A stretch of DNA of 64,000 bases. Origin: Parasponia andersonii. Its lineage: Eukaryota > Streptophyta > Magnoliopsida > Rosales > Cannabaceae. The translations under genes were made by a program, and so were the position numbers. Positions 23,574 to 34,864 of the stretch are shown in pieces; positions within the stretch are counted from its first letter, which is position 1, and every line of letters begins with the position of its first letter. Below the pieces are notes generated by a model, which was not told the DNA's origin, made no database searches, and worked only from the letters and a program-made list of their open reading frames with translations. The stretch is from NCBI GenBank assembly GCA_002914805.1, contig JXTB01000172.1, positions 442,367 through 506,366 of the forward strand. The letters are read 5' to 3'.

Positions 23574-24403
23574 AAAAAAAAAAATCCATGAAAGCTTCAC
23601 CCCGTAACTAAAGTAAAATTTTACTCATTTTAGTAAAAGTTGATGTAATAAAATTTTAATTTGAGAATACTACCGTAAATATTGCAATTTTGACGATCAA
23701 TTGTCTGGGAGTTGCATTGTACTTTTCCTATCTTAAAGGTGGATCTCTGCCTGTGTCTCTCTGGCATTATTGCACTTGCCTCGGTGAACAAACTCAGCCT
23801 TATAAACCAAGATTCTTGTTACAATATTAAAAGCGAAATTTAAATAAGATTTTAATATGACGAGATTCCGAACACCATAAAAACAGATTCCACAGTGCCG
23901 TTAAATTCTATACTTAACACGGCCACAAGAGTCCACGGCTTTATGAATTATGGCATGCTTTACCTCCCCATGTGTAGAGCACTAGAGCGATGGGTTTAGC
24001 AATAAATTAAGGCTTAAAAAACTATCAATTTGACATAAGGGTAAGTCGAATTTCTCTTATCTGACTTCCATCCATGAAGTTGTGCATAAATTTTTCTCTA
24101 TTCTGAATTCTGTACCTGTTTTAAACGGCATGCAACTCATTTATACACACTATGATAAACTTTTACTTAATCAAGCCAATGTATGATTGAAGACGTGGCA
24201 ATTCTGCTTCTATTGACGATCTTAAAGGGAGTCCATATATTGTATTGTAGTCTACAACCATGTGATTACTTTCTTCTTGTTCTCAATATCCTTTGAAGGA
24301 ACCGAGCAACGTAATACAAAGAATTTCCCCTTATATAATTTACTACAACATGAAATACATTTTCTTAAAAAAAACAAAAAAAACAAAAAAAACAAAAACA
24401 AAA
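23574..24403. other. intergenic region downstream of the zinc transporter
   Basis: It must hold the zinc transporter 3' UTR near 24403, followed by an A-rich tract (24367-24402) on the plus strand. No gene or complete repeat was recognised. Confidence 0.5.
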
Positions 24404-26815
24404 TCAAGCCCAAATTGCAAGTGACGACATTAATCCAGCACCAAGGAACAGCATGAAATAAGACACTACTTGTAGCCTAAAATTACAGATCATCCTCTTG
24501 CTCAAAAAATCAGCTGCAATCAGGTCCACCAAAGCCATGTACACCAGAATTCCAGCAGACAGAGAATCCAAGATACCTTCGGTAACCAGTGCTCCAGTAC
24601 TGTGTGGATTGTAGAAGGAAGCAATGGCGGTCCCAATGCCAATCCCGATCGGCGTAGTAATGGCAAAAAAACAAGACATTATTGTGGCTGAAAGGGTCTT
24701 AAATTGAGCTTGGGAGATGCAGCCTCCGAGTGCAAATCCTTCAAAAAACTGATGAAACGACAGCGCAGCAATTAAGGGTCTTATGGTACATGGACTTTGT
24801 GAAACTCCGAGTGATAGACCAATTATAACTGAATGCGATACAATCCCAAGTTCCAAAACCTGCATAGAGAAAAATGAATTTCAAATACCTATCCCAATGT
24901 TATGTCATTACCACTCTAGATTATCATCACTAATTTCTGATCGATCACTCAGAAACTCACAATTTGAAAAGGTAACTTAGAAAACTACTGTGTTGGTAAG
25001 AATCAAATTACTAGACGATCATTTCATGTCACATGAAACAAACATCAACAGAGTTTTACCTCAAAAGACTAAAACTCGGCCTACGAGAGTTAACTCAATA
25101 CCAAAATTTCAGACCCAATCAGTTGGACACACGAGATCGAACCTTTATTGCTTCAAATCAAACTGCCAAAAATAATAAAGCTCAAGGAAATAAGAAGGAT
25201 TATGACACACGCAAACAACTCACTAAAGTCAAGCTTATTAAGTAATTGATTTATTTTTTCTTTGGGGCTTTCTGAGACGTCATGCTTGCTTGGTCCCCGA
25301 AACTTGTTCAACGGTATCAAGTTTCAATAACTCAAAAGTCAAAAGGTGAGATGTTAAGGCAAACGTAATTTCCACACACGTAAATGTGTCGGGCTAAACA
25401 AGACATATCCTATACACACTTCCTGGCCCAACTACCAAAAGCCGGTTTAAAGACACAACACCACCACAGGCACGCACACACACTCTTCTCTTGGCCAAAA
25501 ATGCAATCGGGTCCACCTCATCGCAGCTAATGAACAAAATAAACCAGTCGAACCCACTTTCATCCAAAAGGATTAAAATTCGAAGGCCCCACCCCACCTC
25601 ACCTCATCATAGTCCTTTTACAAATTGTTAGCTTTCAAAATACGTAATAATAATAATAGTAACAAGAATAGAATTAAAAAAAAATAATAATGTAACTAGA
25701 CATTTGTGAAAAAGAATAGAATTAATTGTATAACTATAAAAATATTATTCATTTTAATTATTTTAAATTATATTTAATATTCAATTATTTCATTAAATTA
25801 TTTTATATTTAGTATTATTTTATCTTATTAAATTATTTTTTATTATTTTATTAATTAAATTATTTTCATTTACCATTATTTTATTTTATTATTTTTTATT
25901 AATTAAATTAGTTAACATTTATCGTTATTTTATTTTATCATTTTTCTTAATTATTTAATTAATTAAATTATTTTGCATATACCATTATTTTATTTAATTA
26001 TTTATACCTAAATTCTAAATTCTAATAGGTACAATTAAGGGCATGATTGATTAATGGCCGTAATTAAAACAAGACATAAAGCAAAAAGACAAAAGAGGAT
26101 TTACCTGAGAAACGACGGCGTGTCTAACACCACCTTCCTCATCCCCATCTCCGAATCCATGCGAATGCCCGCGTCCATGTCCATCTCCGCGTCCATGCCC
26201 GTGAGAATTCTCCCTCACGTGCCCGTCACATGCACCTTGCTCTTGAGGATGGTTATGTCTATGGTGGGCCGCATGGGCATGCATTCCCACGATATGCATG
26301 CCACCACCTTCTTCTTCCCCAAACACTTTCCCGTCCCACTCCCTGGCCTGGACCACCGGGACAATATCCGACTCCATGCCCGAATCCTCCGACCCGACCC
26401 GCCCTTGCTCCTCGCTATTGGGCCGGGCCAGGCCCTGCTTCCTCTCGTAATACTGGGTGCCCACGAAGTCAACCAACAGGGTCAAGAGCGAAGCCATCAT
26501 GGCGAAGAATCCACAGAAGGGGAACTTGGCCCACGGGTATTCGGGTAGGCACGGGTTGGACAGCGCCTCCGACCCGCCCGATAGCATGTGGACAAAGCCT
26601 GTGGCGAGGATTACGCCGGCGGCGAAGGCCTTGGCCGCGACGAAGAGGCTCCCGTCGGTTCGAAGGAACCGGCGGCTCTTCCCGATGAGGGGTATGGCGA
26701 TTCCGCTCACTCCGGCGATGAGGATCGAGGCGATGGCGATGAATTTGAGGGCAAGCGCCGCCGATTCGTCTCGGCACACTTCCAGCTCACTGCTCTGGCA
26801 ACTCGCGTTCGTCAT
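24404..26815 (-). CDS. ZIP4: ZIP-family zinc transporter, ZIP4-like
   Basis: Two coding exons, 26815-26105 and 24859-24404, join in phase as VVSQ/VLELG to give 388 residues. ZIP proteins move Zn2+ and related metals into the cytosol across the plasma or an organelle membrane. Membrane segments begin at [16 protein letters not shown]. The loop between TM3 and TM4 is rich in His ([11 protein letters not shown], then repeated HGHGRG), the usual metal-sensing or binding loop. TM4 carries [12 protein letters not shown] and TM5 carries [11 protein letters not shown], the metal-coordinating His/Glu pairs. The protein ends [12 protein letters not shown], typical of the ZIP4 group. I chose the Met of MTNASCQS because it follows a strong pyrimidine tract and CAG acceptor at 26831-26833, which implies a 5' UTR intron (about 26831-27041). 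The His-loop exon is much more GC-rich than its surroundings. Zn-deficiency control by bZIP19/23 is known for the family, but I did not find a clear element. Confidence 0.92.
25650..26020. mobile_element. truncated fold-back element in the zinc transporter intron
   Basis: This AT-rich block follows the left arm of the 19887-21178 element closely: both contain a GAAAAGAAATAGAATTA-like start, TTGTATAA, then repeated ATTTAGNATTATTTTAT units. Only one arm is present, and the GTTTGGTTGTAG terminus is missing. It lies within the single coding intron (24860-26104). Confidence 0.7.
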
Positions 26816-27042
26816 CGACTCCGATACAGTCTGCACAAGGGTCCCTTTATTCGAGCCCAAAAGAAAAAAAAAAAAAAAACAAACAAACATTAACACCCAG
26901 ATTTCAGAATCACCATAGAAAAAGTCCAGATTTTCCATGAAAATCAGACATAATAAGAAAGATCGAGAATTCAAAACCTCGAATCTCAAGCTAAAATTTT
27001 CTGGGCAATCAATCAAATCGCTAATGGGTCCCTAAAATTACC

Positions 27043-28248
27043 TGGGTAGAGGCGAATTTTATCTACAAATCCTTCACGGCAGAGAAACTGCCAAATATCC
27101 TGGGTATAAGGAAAAAACAACAAAAACAGAGCAGCACCGTTAATAATAGAGAGAATTTCTAATGAGAGGGAAAGATGAGAGAAAGACTGGTCTAGATAAG
27201 CGAACCTCGAGGAGTAACATATCGAAAGGGTTATTGGGATTGGGATTCGGTATTTGTAGGGGTTGATGAGGCGTTTAGTTTAAGAGAGGAGCACAAATCT
27301 GTGTAAAGAATGGAGATGAGGGAAAGAGGGTGGGTGTCATGGAGCCCAACCACAGTAGAAATGTTCCATTTGCAGAGAGAGAAAGGGAAAAAGAGTGAGG
27401 GAATTAAGAGAGAGTGTCGACATAGTTTGACGAAACAGAGGGCAACTGAAGAGAGGTTGAGGCTACAGTCCCGAATTTTTGCAGCCAGATGAGCGCAATA
27501 GTGTCGACACCCCCATCACATTTCATTTCATTTCTTTCCTTGGATTTTATATACTATTTTTGTGTACTTTTGTATATTCTATTTTTGCTTTTCTTATTTT
27601 GATCAATTACTCTATAGATCCTTACACTGTTCAGAAAGTAATTTGGTGCCCAAAGTCTTAAAGTTCTTTGTTTTGGTTCCTAAACTTTTAAATTTGTTCC
27701 TTTTAAGTACCTTGAATATTCATTCATTCCATTCAATTCAAAGGCAAAAACAGTATTTCATGATTTAGGCCAAGTCCGGTGTATAAAGGGAAATATTATG
27801 TTTGTTAGTCCTTTTTTTCTTTATTAATCAAACTGGAATTTCATTCAGCAAAATAACTAATTTAGTACAATAATCAAAATTTAAATAATCTCGTAAAATG
27901 AATAATCAGCAAAATTGTTATATTCGACGGGAGGAAACACTAAACCTAACATGAGGTATAATTGGAACTTTATGTTGATAGTTGGTTCTTTGATTAGTAT
28001 TATGACTGATATTTTGCGAAAATTGATCTTAAATCGCATGAAATCATTCATATTTAGATTACAAAAATCTCAAATCTAAAATATAAATATGAAAAATCAC
28101 AAGAAAAAAAAATATAATCTTATAGATCTAAATTTATGTGAGACAAAACAACCACAAATATAAATTTAGGCCTGACTTATATCTTCACACAAGGGAAGGA
28201 TTATTGGAAATGAAAGAAAAAAAAAAAATACACAACAACAAAAAAGAA
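27043..28248. other. upstream region of the zinc transporter and intergenic DNA
   Basis: 27043 to about 27300 is probably the 5' UTR exon and promoter of the zinc transporter, ending at a good donor (CCCAG/GTAATT at 27042/27041). Beyond that no gene is seen. 28020-28235 resembles 49560-49760 and is listed separately. Confidence 0.5.
28020..28235. repeat. fragment of a dispersed repeat
   Basis: TCTTCACACAAGGGAAGGAT and the preceding GTGAGACAAAACAACC and AAATCTAAATTTA-type sequence parallel ATCTTCACATATGCGGAAGG and GTGAGACATAATATAAATAG at 49680-49745, in the same orientation. It is probably part of a degraded LTR. Confidence 0.45.
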
Positions 28249-28676
28249 AAGTCTTGTTAGATAGAGAGATTGGAATTCCCTCGCTGGTGGAATGTAAATC
28301 TTAATAGATGGAAGTTACCAGTATGATTTTTTTTATTCTTTTTAGGACAAGAAGGCTAGGGTTTTTTGTGGTTGTGTTTCAAATGTTTGATATATAGTGC
28401 TATGGGATTGCACTAATTAATAGAATATACAGACAAATTTAGCCTTTTTGCCCGCCCCTCCCCCCCCCTCCCCAAGTCTTGTTAGATAGAGAGATTGGAA
28501 TTCCCTCGCTGGTGGAATGTAAATCTTAATAGATGGAAGTTACCAGTATGATTTTTTTTATTCTTTTTAGGACAAGAAGGCTAGGGTTTTTTGTGGTTGT
28601 GTTTCAAATGTTTGATATATAGTGCTATGGGATTGCACTAATTAATAGAATATACAGACAAATTTAGCCTTTTTGC
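28249..28676. repeat. perfect 203-bp direct repeat with a C-rich linker
   Basis: 28249-28451 and 28474-28676 are identical as far as I can read. They are separated by a 22-bp linker made of C and T with one G. Everything else duplicated in this window has diverged, so this is either very recent or an assembly artefact. Confidence 0.9.
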
Positions 28677-29880
28677 TTGAAGGTCCAATTATTTCTGGCA
28701 TCATTGTCAATCTTAGTAAGCTAGGTAAATGTAATTTGTAATCACGTTCCTCGGACGAGGAACAAAGTTGCTCAAAACCTGGCATCTTATGTTTAATTTT
28801 AGTTGTAATCAGATTTTTTGGTGGTTATTTGAAACACCTCGTGTATTTCTCAAATGCAATGTCTTATATTCCTTCTTCTGAATAATAAGAACTCCTTTGT
28901 CTTAAAAAAAAATATATGGACAAATATTATTTCATACGAAAAGAAAATATATGTATTAGAATGTCTTGTTTATATACATATATATATTTGACTTACTGTC
29001 TTATAATGGTACTGTATACTATTTATTTTATCTCCCCACTTTCTCTCTTATCATACTCTCTCTCTTGTTAATTTCTCTTTTACTCTCCACTTTATTTTGT
29101 CACATTCTTAATATTAGTGTCTAAAAATTTGAAAAAAGTTTCCTTTAGCTTGTTTTTGATGAACACTTAATGATGAATTATTTTTTAGACAAAAACACTA
29201 ATGAGAAACAATTTAAAGTTTAAGGATCAAATTGATAATTTATCAATAATTTACGAACATCTTTTTCTTTAAGCAACTATACATTTTTACTTTGTCTCTT
29301 CTGTTTACTTTATTTTTTACTCTCGTTTCTGGAATATTATAATGAGAACACTTAATTATATTAAATTGGAGTGACATATCCTCAACCAAAAAATAATAAA
29401 AGTGACATCACCTAGGTTTCTTAAAAAATCAATACGCTTTGAGAAATTAAAGTATGTGTCTTGTTTTTACATGTCGTTTTAATAAATGTCAATTTTTATA
29501 CGTTCTTTTAATAAATGTCAATTTTTATCTTTTTTATAGTTAAATGATTTGATATATAGATTTTTACACTTGATAAATACACTATATACCATTCATTTTG
29601 CTACAACATTTAAAAAATTAATATTTACTTAAAATGGGCCCAAATTTTTGGTTATTTTGCTTTAAGACTCATAAATATTAGTATTTATTTACCATTTTTT
29701 TAAAATTTAGGATCATACTGTTGTTGATCCTAATATTTAACTCATTTTGCATATTGGTTTCCCACTTTATTTTGGGCATCGAGTACTTAAAATATTGTTT
29801 TCATGGCATTCATTAGTTTTCTTTTTTTTTTTTCTTTCTTGGTTATGCATAGCCAAAAAAAAAAAAAGAGTTTTGGGGCT
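28677..29880. other. AT-rich intergenic region
   Basis: 28677-28915 ends in TCTTAAAAAAAAA after an AATAATAAG, which looks like a polyadenylated retroposed tail of unknown origin. The rest is AT-rich, with a small 32-bp tandem duplication near 29475-29530 (TTTTAATAAATGTCAATTTT twice). No gene was seen. Confidence 0.4.
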
Positions 29881-29889
29881 ATGTCATTG

Positions 29890-30513
29890 ACAAAAATTTC
29901 GCTGAAATTGAAAAATTGGAGGTGCTGAAATATCTTTTACAATAAAAAAATTTTCGAAAAAATTTTGGGGAAATTTTAGAAAATATCGACGAAATTTCGA
30001 TAAAAATATTGATTTTGAAAGCATGTAGTGTAATTTTTCAAGAATTTCAAGAAATTTCTGGGAACTTGAAGAAAAACTGGAAGTTAGTAAAAATTTTTTT
30101 TTGTTGGATTATTTTTAAAAGTATAACAATTTCACACCTTTTACACATTTTGTACACAATATATAATATATTTCAATGCATTTTTTTAATTATAAATTTT
30201 TTTAAAATTTTATATAAGTTATTTGATATTGACTTGTTTTTCATGCTTTAACTTTACTAATTGTATTTATTTCTTTAATTTTAATCATACTTTCACAATG
30301 TATGTATGTCACAAATTCACGTATTTTCAAAATAAGATAGTGATTTATATTGTTTTAAATTATACTAAGCTTCTTTTTAATTTTCTATATTTCATATAGA
30401 ATTTCCATATTTTTTTTTTCAAAATTTCTATCAATATTAATATTGTCCTAGACATTTTCTTAATTTTAGAGTACCCATATTTCCACCTAAACTAATATTT
30501 TTGTCCAGGCCAT
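29890..30513. mobile_element. TIR element of the GGACAAAAATAT family, copy 1
   Basis: The left side has GACAAAAATTTCGCTGAAAT and the right side ends ACTAATATTTTTGTCC, imperfect inverted termini. AAATTTCGNNGAAATTT-like palindromes fill the flanks. Shared blocks with 33927-34864 include TTTTACACA, TTTAATATATTT-like tracts, CCTTAATTTTAGAGTA and ATATTTTTGTCC. Confidence 0.5.
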
Positions 30514-31540
30514 GTGGAGAGAAAGTTGCTCCATTAATCTATATATTTCACGTCTTTAGCAATTTGGTTTCTAATCACTTTCACTGGCACCCTGTCGACT
30601 AGGAATAATTATAATGACATCACTGGGGGCTAAAAAAGAATGTAAATTAGTACAATTTTCACCAGTTTTTCGTTAACTTTAAGGTTTTTTTATCCAAGCA
30701 GTGTCACTCTAGTATTGACAAAAGCTAAGGATTGATGAGGTAATTTTCCAGAAAGCAAGGATCAAAGTGTCAAATATATGAAACATTAGGATTTGTGTCA
30801 AAATTTCCTCTCCATATGACTTTTTTTTTACTATTCTCCGTATGACTCCTAACGAACATTTTGGATGGAAAAAAGAAAAATGACAAACGCATGCCAAGAA
30901 GAAGACAAATCTATATGCCTAAAAAAAATAGTTGGGGATCTTCTTCAAAACAAAAAAAGTTGGGGACCAAAACAAAATAGGTAAAATGTTAGGGAATGGT
31001 GGTGCAATATTTTACAATTATTTAAATGATTAATTGTTAGTTTAACAGAAATATATCATTATTAAATTAAAATTTAATGGTCAATAATAAGTGTGTTTTG
31101 TCAAATCTAACTCATGGAGATGGTGTACCGTGTATGCACTTTTTTTTTTTTGGCTTTAGTGGATACTACTTTAATTTTGAATAAATCAGGGAATATTTGT
31201 GTTTTATTTTTTATTTTTTCATTTTTATGCTTTCTCTGATAATTTTTTTTCTATTTCTTTAAGTTTTTTTTTTTTGAGATCGAGTATTAAGTTTTTTTTG
31301 GTAATGAGATTAAGTATTAAGTTGACATAAGTAATTGGTCTTCTAAAATGAAAATGAAAAATGCTTTTAAAGCTATATATATATATTTTATTTTTTTAAA
31401 TGATGTCTAACTAATAACCATCATTTACTATAAATTTAAAGAAAAATAACATACACATTCTACCAAAATTTGAACCCTGACTCCTCAAACTCACACACAG
31501 ATCCTTCAAACCTTGGAGTCTAATTACCCATTATATATAT
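30514..31540. other. intergenic region without recognised content
   Basis: AT-rich, with poly-T tracts near 31140 and 31265. I see no gene or repeat that I can name. Confidence 0.4.
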
Positions 31541-31555
31541 ATATATATATATATA

Positions 31556-31789
31556 GTTGCCAATCCAATTGGTATTTTTTTTCTTTACCTATGGGTAAGT
31601 ATTTTTTTTTAGCCGTTGGATCACTATCTAATGATGATCCAATGACTATAATGAAGTGCATAAAAAGACGTGCATCATCAATATTCTTTCTCTCTCTTAT
31701 TTTTTACAATAAAAAAATATGCATGCTATTTAGTCAAATTGATATTGATGCATATGTAAAAAAAAAAAAATACCTACTAGATTAGTGCC
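31556..31789. mobile_element. MITE in a (TA)n microsatellite, copy 2
   Basis: Ends GTTGCCAATCCAATTGGTAT and ATACCTACTAGATTAGTGCC are inverted repeats. (TA)n lies outside both, on the left from 31532 and on the right to about 31803. The core AGCCGTTGGATCACTATCTA and ACTATAATGAAGTGCATAAA matches the other two full copies. Confidence 0.88.
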
Positions 31790-32181
31790 ATATATATATA
31801 TATTATATATGTATACGAAAAAACATAATAATCTCATAATCTATTACCTACCAAGAGTGGGTGGAGTAAAAATGACAAAAAACCTAGTCATTAAACTTTG
31901 TACCAGAAGAATCTCCCCTTTATTTATTTATTGAGGTATTTATGCCATTTGCCATTTGGCTTTAAAAGTACACGATCAGGGGTCGCAAAACTGGAATAAA
32001 GTAACGTGTTAAGGACCATGCGTTTTTGCGTGAGCCGCTGTCCAACATTGTTTATGGACATTTTAAAAAAATGAATGAAATACCTTGTTGTATGCAAATG
32101 AATTGGATCTTTGACCACGTAAATAAATATATATATATATATATATAAACATGGGGCATGCTCTATGTCTAAGAAGAAGAT

Positions 32182-33264
32182 GGGAAAATATCACCTAGAT
32201 TCCCTACCTTTTTCCCGATGTGTCGCTTAAGTCTCCATTTTAGACTTCAATTTTTTATTCTTATATTTTTATTTAACATTGGTTCTTTTTAGTCACGGCA
32301 CCTGGTCAGCTTAATAAGGGTATCTGGAATTCAAAAACAAAGAAAAGAAATGGAAAAAATAAAACTATTATGGTTGGGTTATCATCTTCGTTCAAAATTG
32401 GGAGAAAATGGAAAATTTTTAGGATCCCAAATTGGAAAAAGAAAGAAATTAGAGATCGATTCTAAGTAACTGAGAAACAAATTAGTAGGGCGATTTTTGT
32501 CAATTTTCTTCTGATATGTGGCCGATTTTTGAACTGCAATACACCCAAAAAAAATTGAGAAAATATCTTATTGCATTGAATGATCTAACGGACCATATTT
32601 CGCGTTTGAAGAAGATCCGAAGTCCAGGCGCATAGGCAGACCCAGAAGTTAAATCCATTAATATGGGAGACGTGGGGAATAATAATAATAATATTAGTAA
32701 TCACTGCAAGTTTATTTTAATTTGACTTACCTCCCAAAATGAGCCGACTCTTGCTTGCGTATTTTTCTCCAGTGTGACAAAGCTCGAAGTTGTGATTCCT
32801 TTCTCTACCATCTTCATTTCAAGTTTTTTTTAAAGAAATTTTACAAATTAATGATATTACTCAATAACTTGCTACCTTCTCTCTGTTTGTTTTTGCAGTG
32901 CATTGAATGGTGAACAAAGAAAGAACGAGGTGGAATATTCATAGAGATAGCAACTGTCTTGAGTTGGAACCAAGACCACATGTTATGATCATTATAATGA
33001 TTGGAATTCTTCCTTCCACCAACAGCGTTGTTTTTTTCTTTTCTTTGTTTTTGAATTCCAGATTTTACCCTTGTTAAGCGGACCAGGTGCCCATTTATTT
33101 CACCGTTGTTTTGACGGAAAAGACTATAAAAAAAAAAAAGACTAATGTGAAACAAAAGTATAAGAATAAGGAAGTAAAAGATAAAATTTAAAAATTAAAA
33201 AAAAAAAAAAAAAAAAGGACTTAAGTGACACATGGAAAATTTGAGACCCTAGGTATATTTACCA
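32182..33264. mobile_element. Mutator-like non-autonomous element with long TIRs
   Basis: The left arm (32182-32356) and the reverse complement of the right arm (about 33020-33264) match over some 170-240 bp with indels. Shared blocks in order are AAATATNACCTAG, ATGTGTCNCTTAAGTC, ATTCTTATACTTTT-like, GGCACCTGGTC, GCTTAAN AAGGGTA-like and CTGGAATTCAAAAACAAAG. Long TIRs of this size suggest a Mutator-like element. The 660-bp interior has no recognisable transposase or captured exon. The flanking A/G-rich sequence hides any 9-bp target duplication. Confidence 0.7.
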
Positions 33265-33926
33265 AAAAAGAAACAATTAAAATAAATACACAGTTTGCAT
33301 TTTGCTTAAGTGCTTGCCTGACAATTAATAGGAAAACGAAAAACAATTTGCTTAGGAGCTTATTTAACAACACTCATGTTCTTTACTTTCACTAAAAGGA
33401 AGATGAATATGTACTCAAGATGTTTAAGAAATTCTTCATCATCTATTACACTTATAAAAAGGAAAAAAAACATTATATATATGAAACATAAACATTTGGG
33501 AAAAGTTCATAAACACATTTTTTTTTTTATTTCATAAATATCCGTTTTATATTTTTTTTTTTGAAGAAATGTAGATCACCGTTATTTTATACTTAACGAC
33601 ATACATTTCATACATTAAATATATACCGTAATCTATATTTTATGAATAAAAATTGCACTAAATTTTGGCGCATATTTTAAAATGTATACAGTTAATATTT
33701 TACACATGAAATGTGGATCACTTATATTTTATCTATGAAATGTGGATCATAAAAATAAGTATTTTTTAAAAAAAAATTTAAATGGGTCATTATAAAAAAA
33801 AGTTCTAAAAAACGGGTACTAGGCATAAATTTTTCTAAACATTTGTCAAATAATCCCTTAATTAGTTGTAGGATATATATCGAGCTATTTTTCAATTTTT
33901 CGAATTTGAACTTTCAGGTTTCAATT
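33265..33926. other. intergenic region with simple repeats
   Basis: GAAATGTGGATCA occurs twice in 33705-33750. Otherwise only A/T homopolymers are visible. No gene was recognised. Confidence 0.4.
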
Positions 33927-34864
33927 TAAAGGCAAGGACAAAAGTATCCCCGAAATTCATGAACTTTCAAATATTTAAGTTTACACAAATATCTTTTAGG
34001 GGTTAAAATTTCCGGAAAACTTTCGGGGAAATATCAGAAAAATTTTAGTAAAAATGTCGATATCGATAATTTACAATGTAACTTTTCTAAAATTTTGGAA
34101 AGTTTTAGAGACATTTCGAAATATGAATAAAAAATGGGAATAAATATGCTTTCTTTTTTTAGAGAATTTAAAAAGTAAAATAGTTTTCCAATTTTTTTAC
34201 ACATCTTTTACACCTTATTTAATATATTTTAATATATATTAGAAACAACAATAAAAACACATATCTAAAACAAAAATCAAATTACAAACTAATTTATACC
34301 CACAAATAATCAATCAAATTAAATTATTTCTGATGAACATAGATGTATAAATTGTGTATAAAACATACACAAATATTGTGCATACAAATCCACAAAGGAA
34401 TATGTTGGAGCTCCACAAGAGAAATCTCTCTCCATTTGTTCAAATCATCCTTCATCACTAAAGTTGGTTCTTTCAACTGATACAAAAATGAATCATCTGT
34501 AAAGAACGATCTTTGACAAAATAGGATCTTCTAGATCTAGATTTAAAAACTTCATATCTAGAAAAAGTCCAATAGAACACACACAAAAACAATTAAATTA
34601 AAAAGAACTCATTCAGATCTAGAATCACGCGAAACAAAATATCCATAGAAATATATATTTATAATACATTCATGTATATTTAATGAATATAATATACTTT
34701 GTATTTTTAAATTATACGAGATTGTCTATTAATTTTTTATATATTTTAAATGAAATTTCTATTAGTTTCCATTTTAAATTTCTACCGATATCAATATTTT
34801 CTCTGATATTTCCTTAATTTTGGAGTAATAATATTTTCACCAATATGATATTTTTGTCCTTGGT
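33927..34864. mobile_element. TIR element of the GGACAAAAATAT family, copy 2, with an insertion
   Basis: The left end CAAGGACAAAAGTATCCCCG and the right end GATATTTTTGTCCTTG are imperfect inverted repeats. It resembles 29890-30513 but is about 300 bp longer, because 34260-34640 holds a separate sequence related to 49300-49640. Confidence 0.55.
34260..34640. repeat. dispersed repeat fragment nested in a TIR element
   Basis: Blocks such as AATAATCAATCAAATTAAAT, CACTAAAGTTGGTTCTTTCA, GATACAAAAATGAATC, TTTGACAAAATAGGATCTTC and AACACACACAAAAACAATTA are matched in order at 49360-49650. It is probably a piece of a transcribed LTR region. Confidence 0.6.

Noticed and set aside
26054-26918. Several long plus-strand frames opposite the zinc transporter exon
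   Set aside because: They arise from the GC-rich His-loop exon, which suppresses stops on both strands. The minus strand has clear ZIP motifs and splice sites.
32841-33155. 104-codon minus-strand frame
   Set aside because: It lies partly in the right inverted arm of the Mutator-like element and resembles no family I know.
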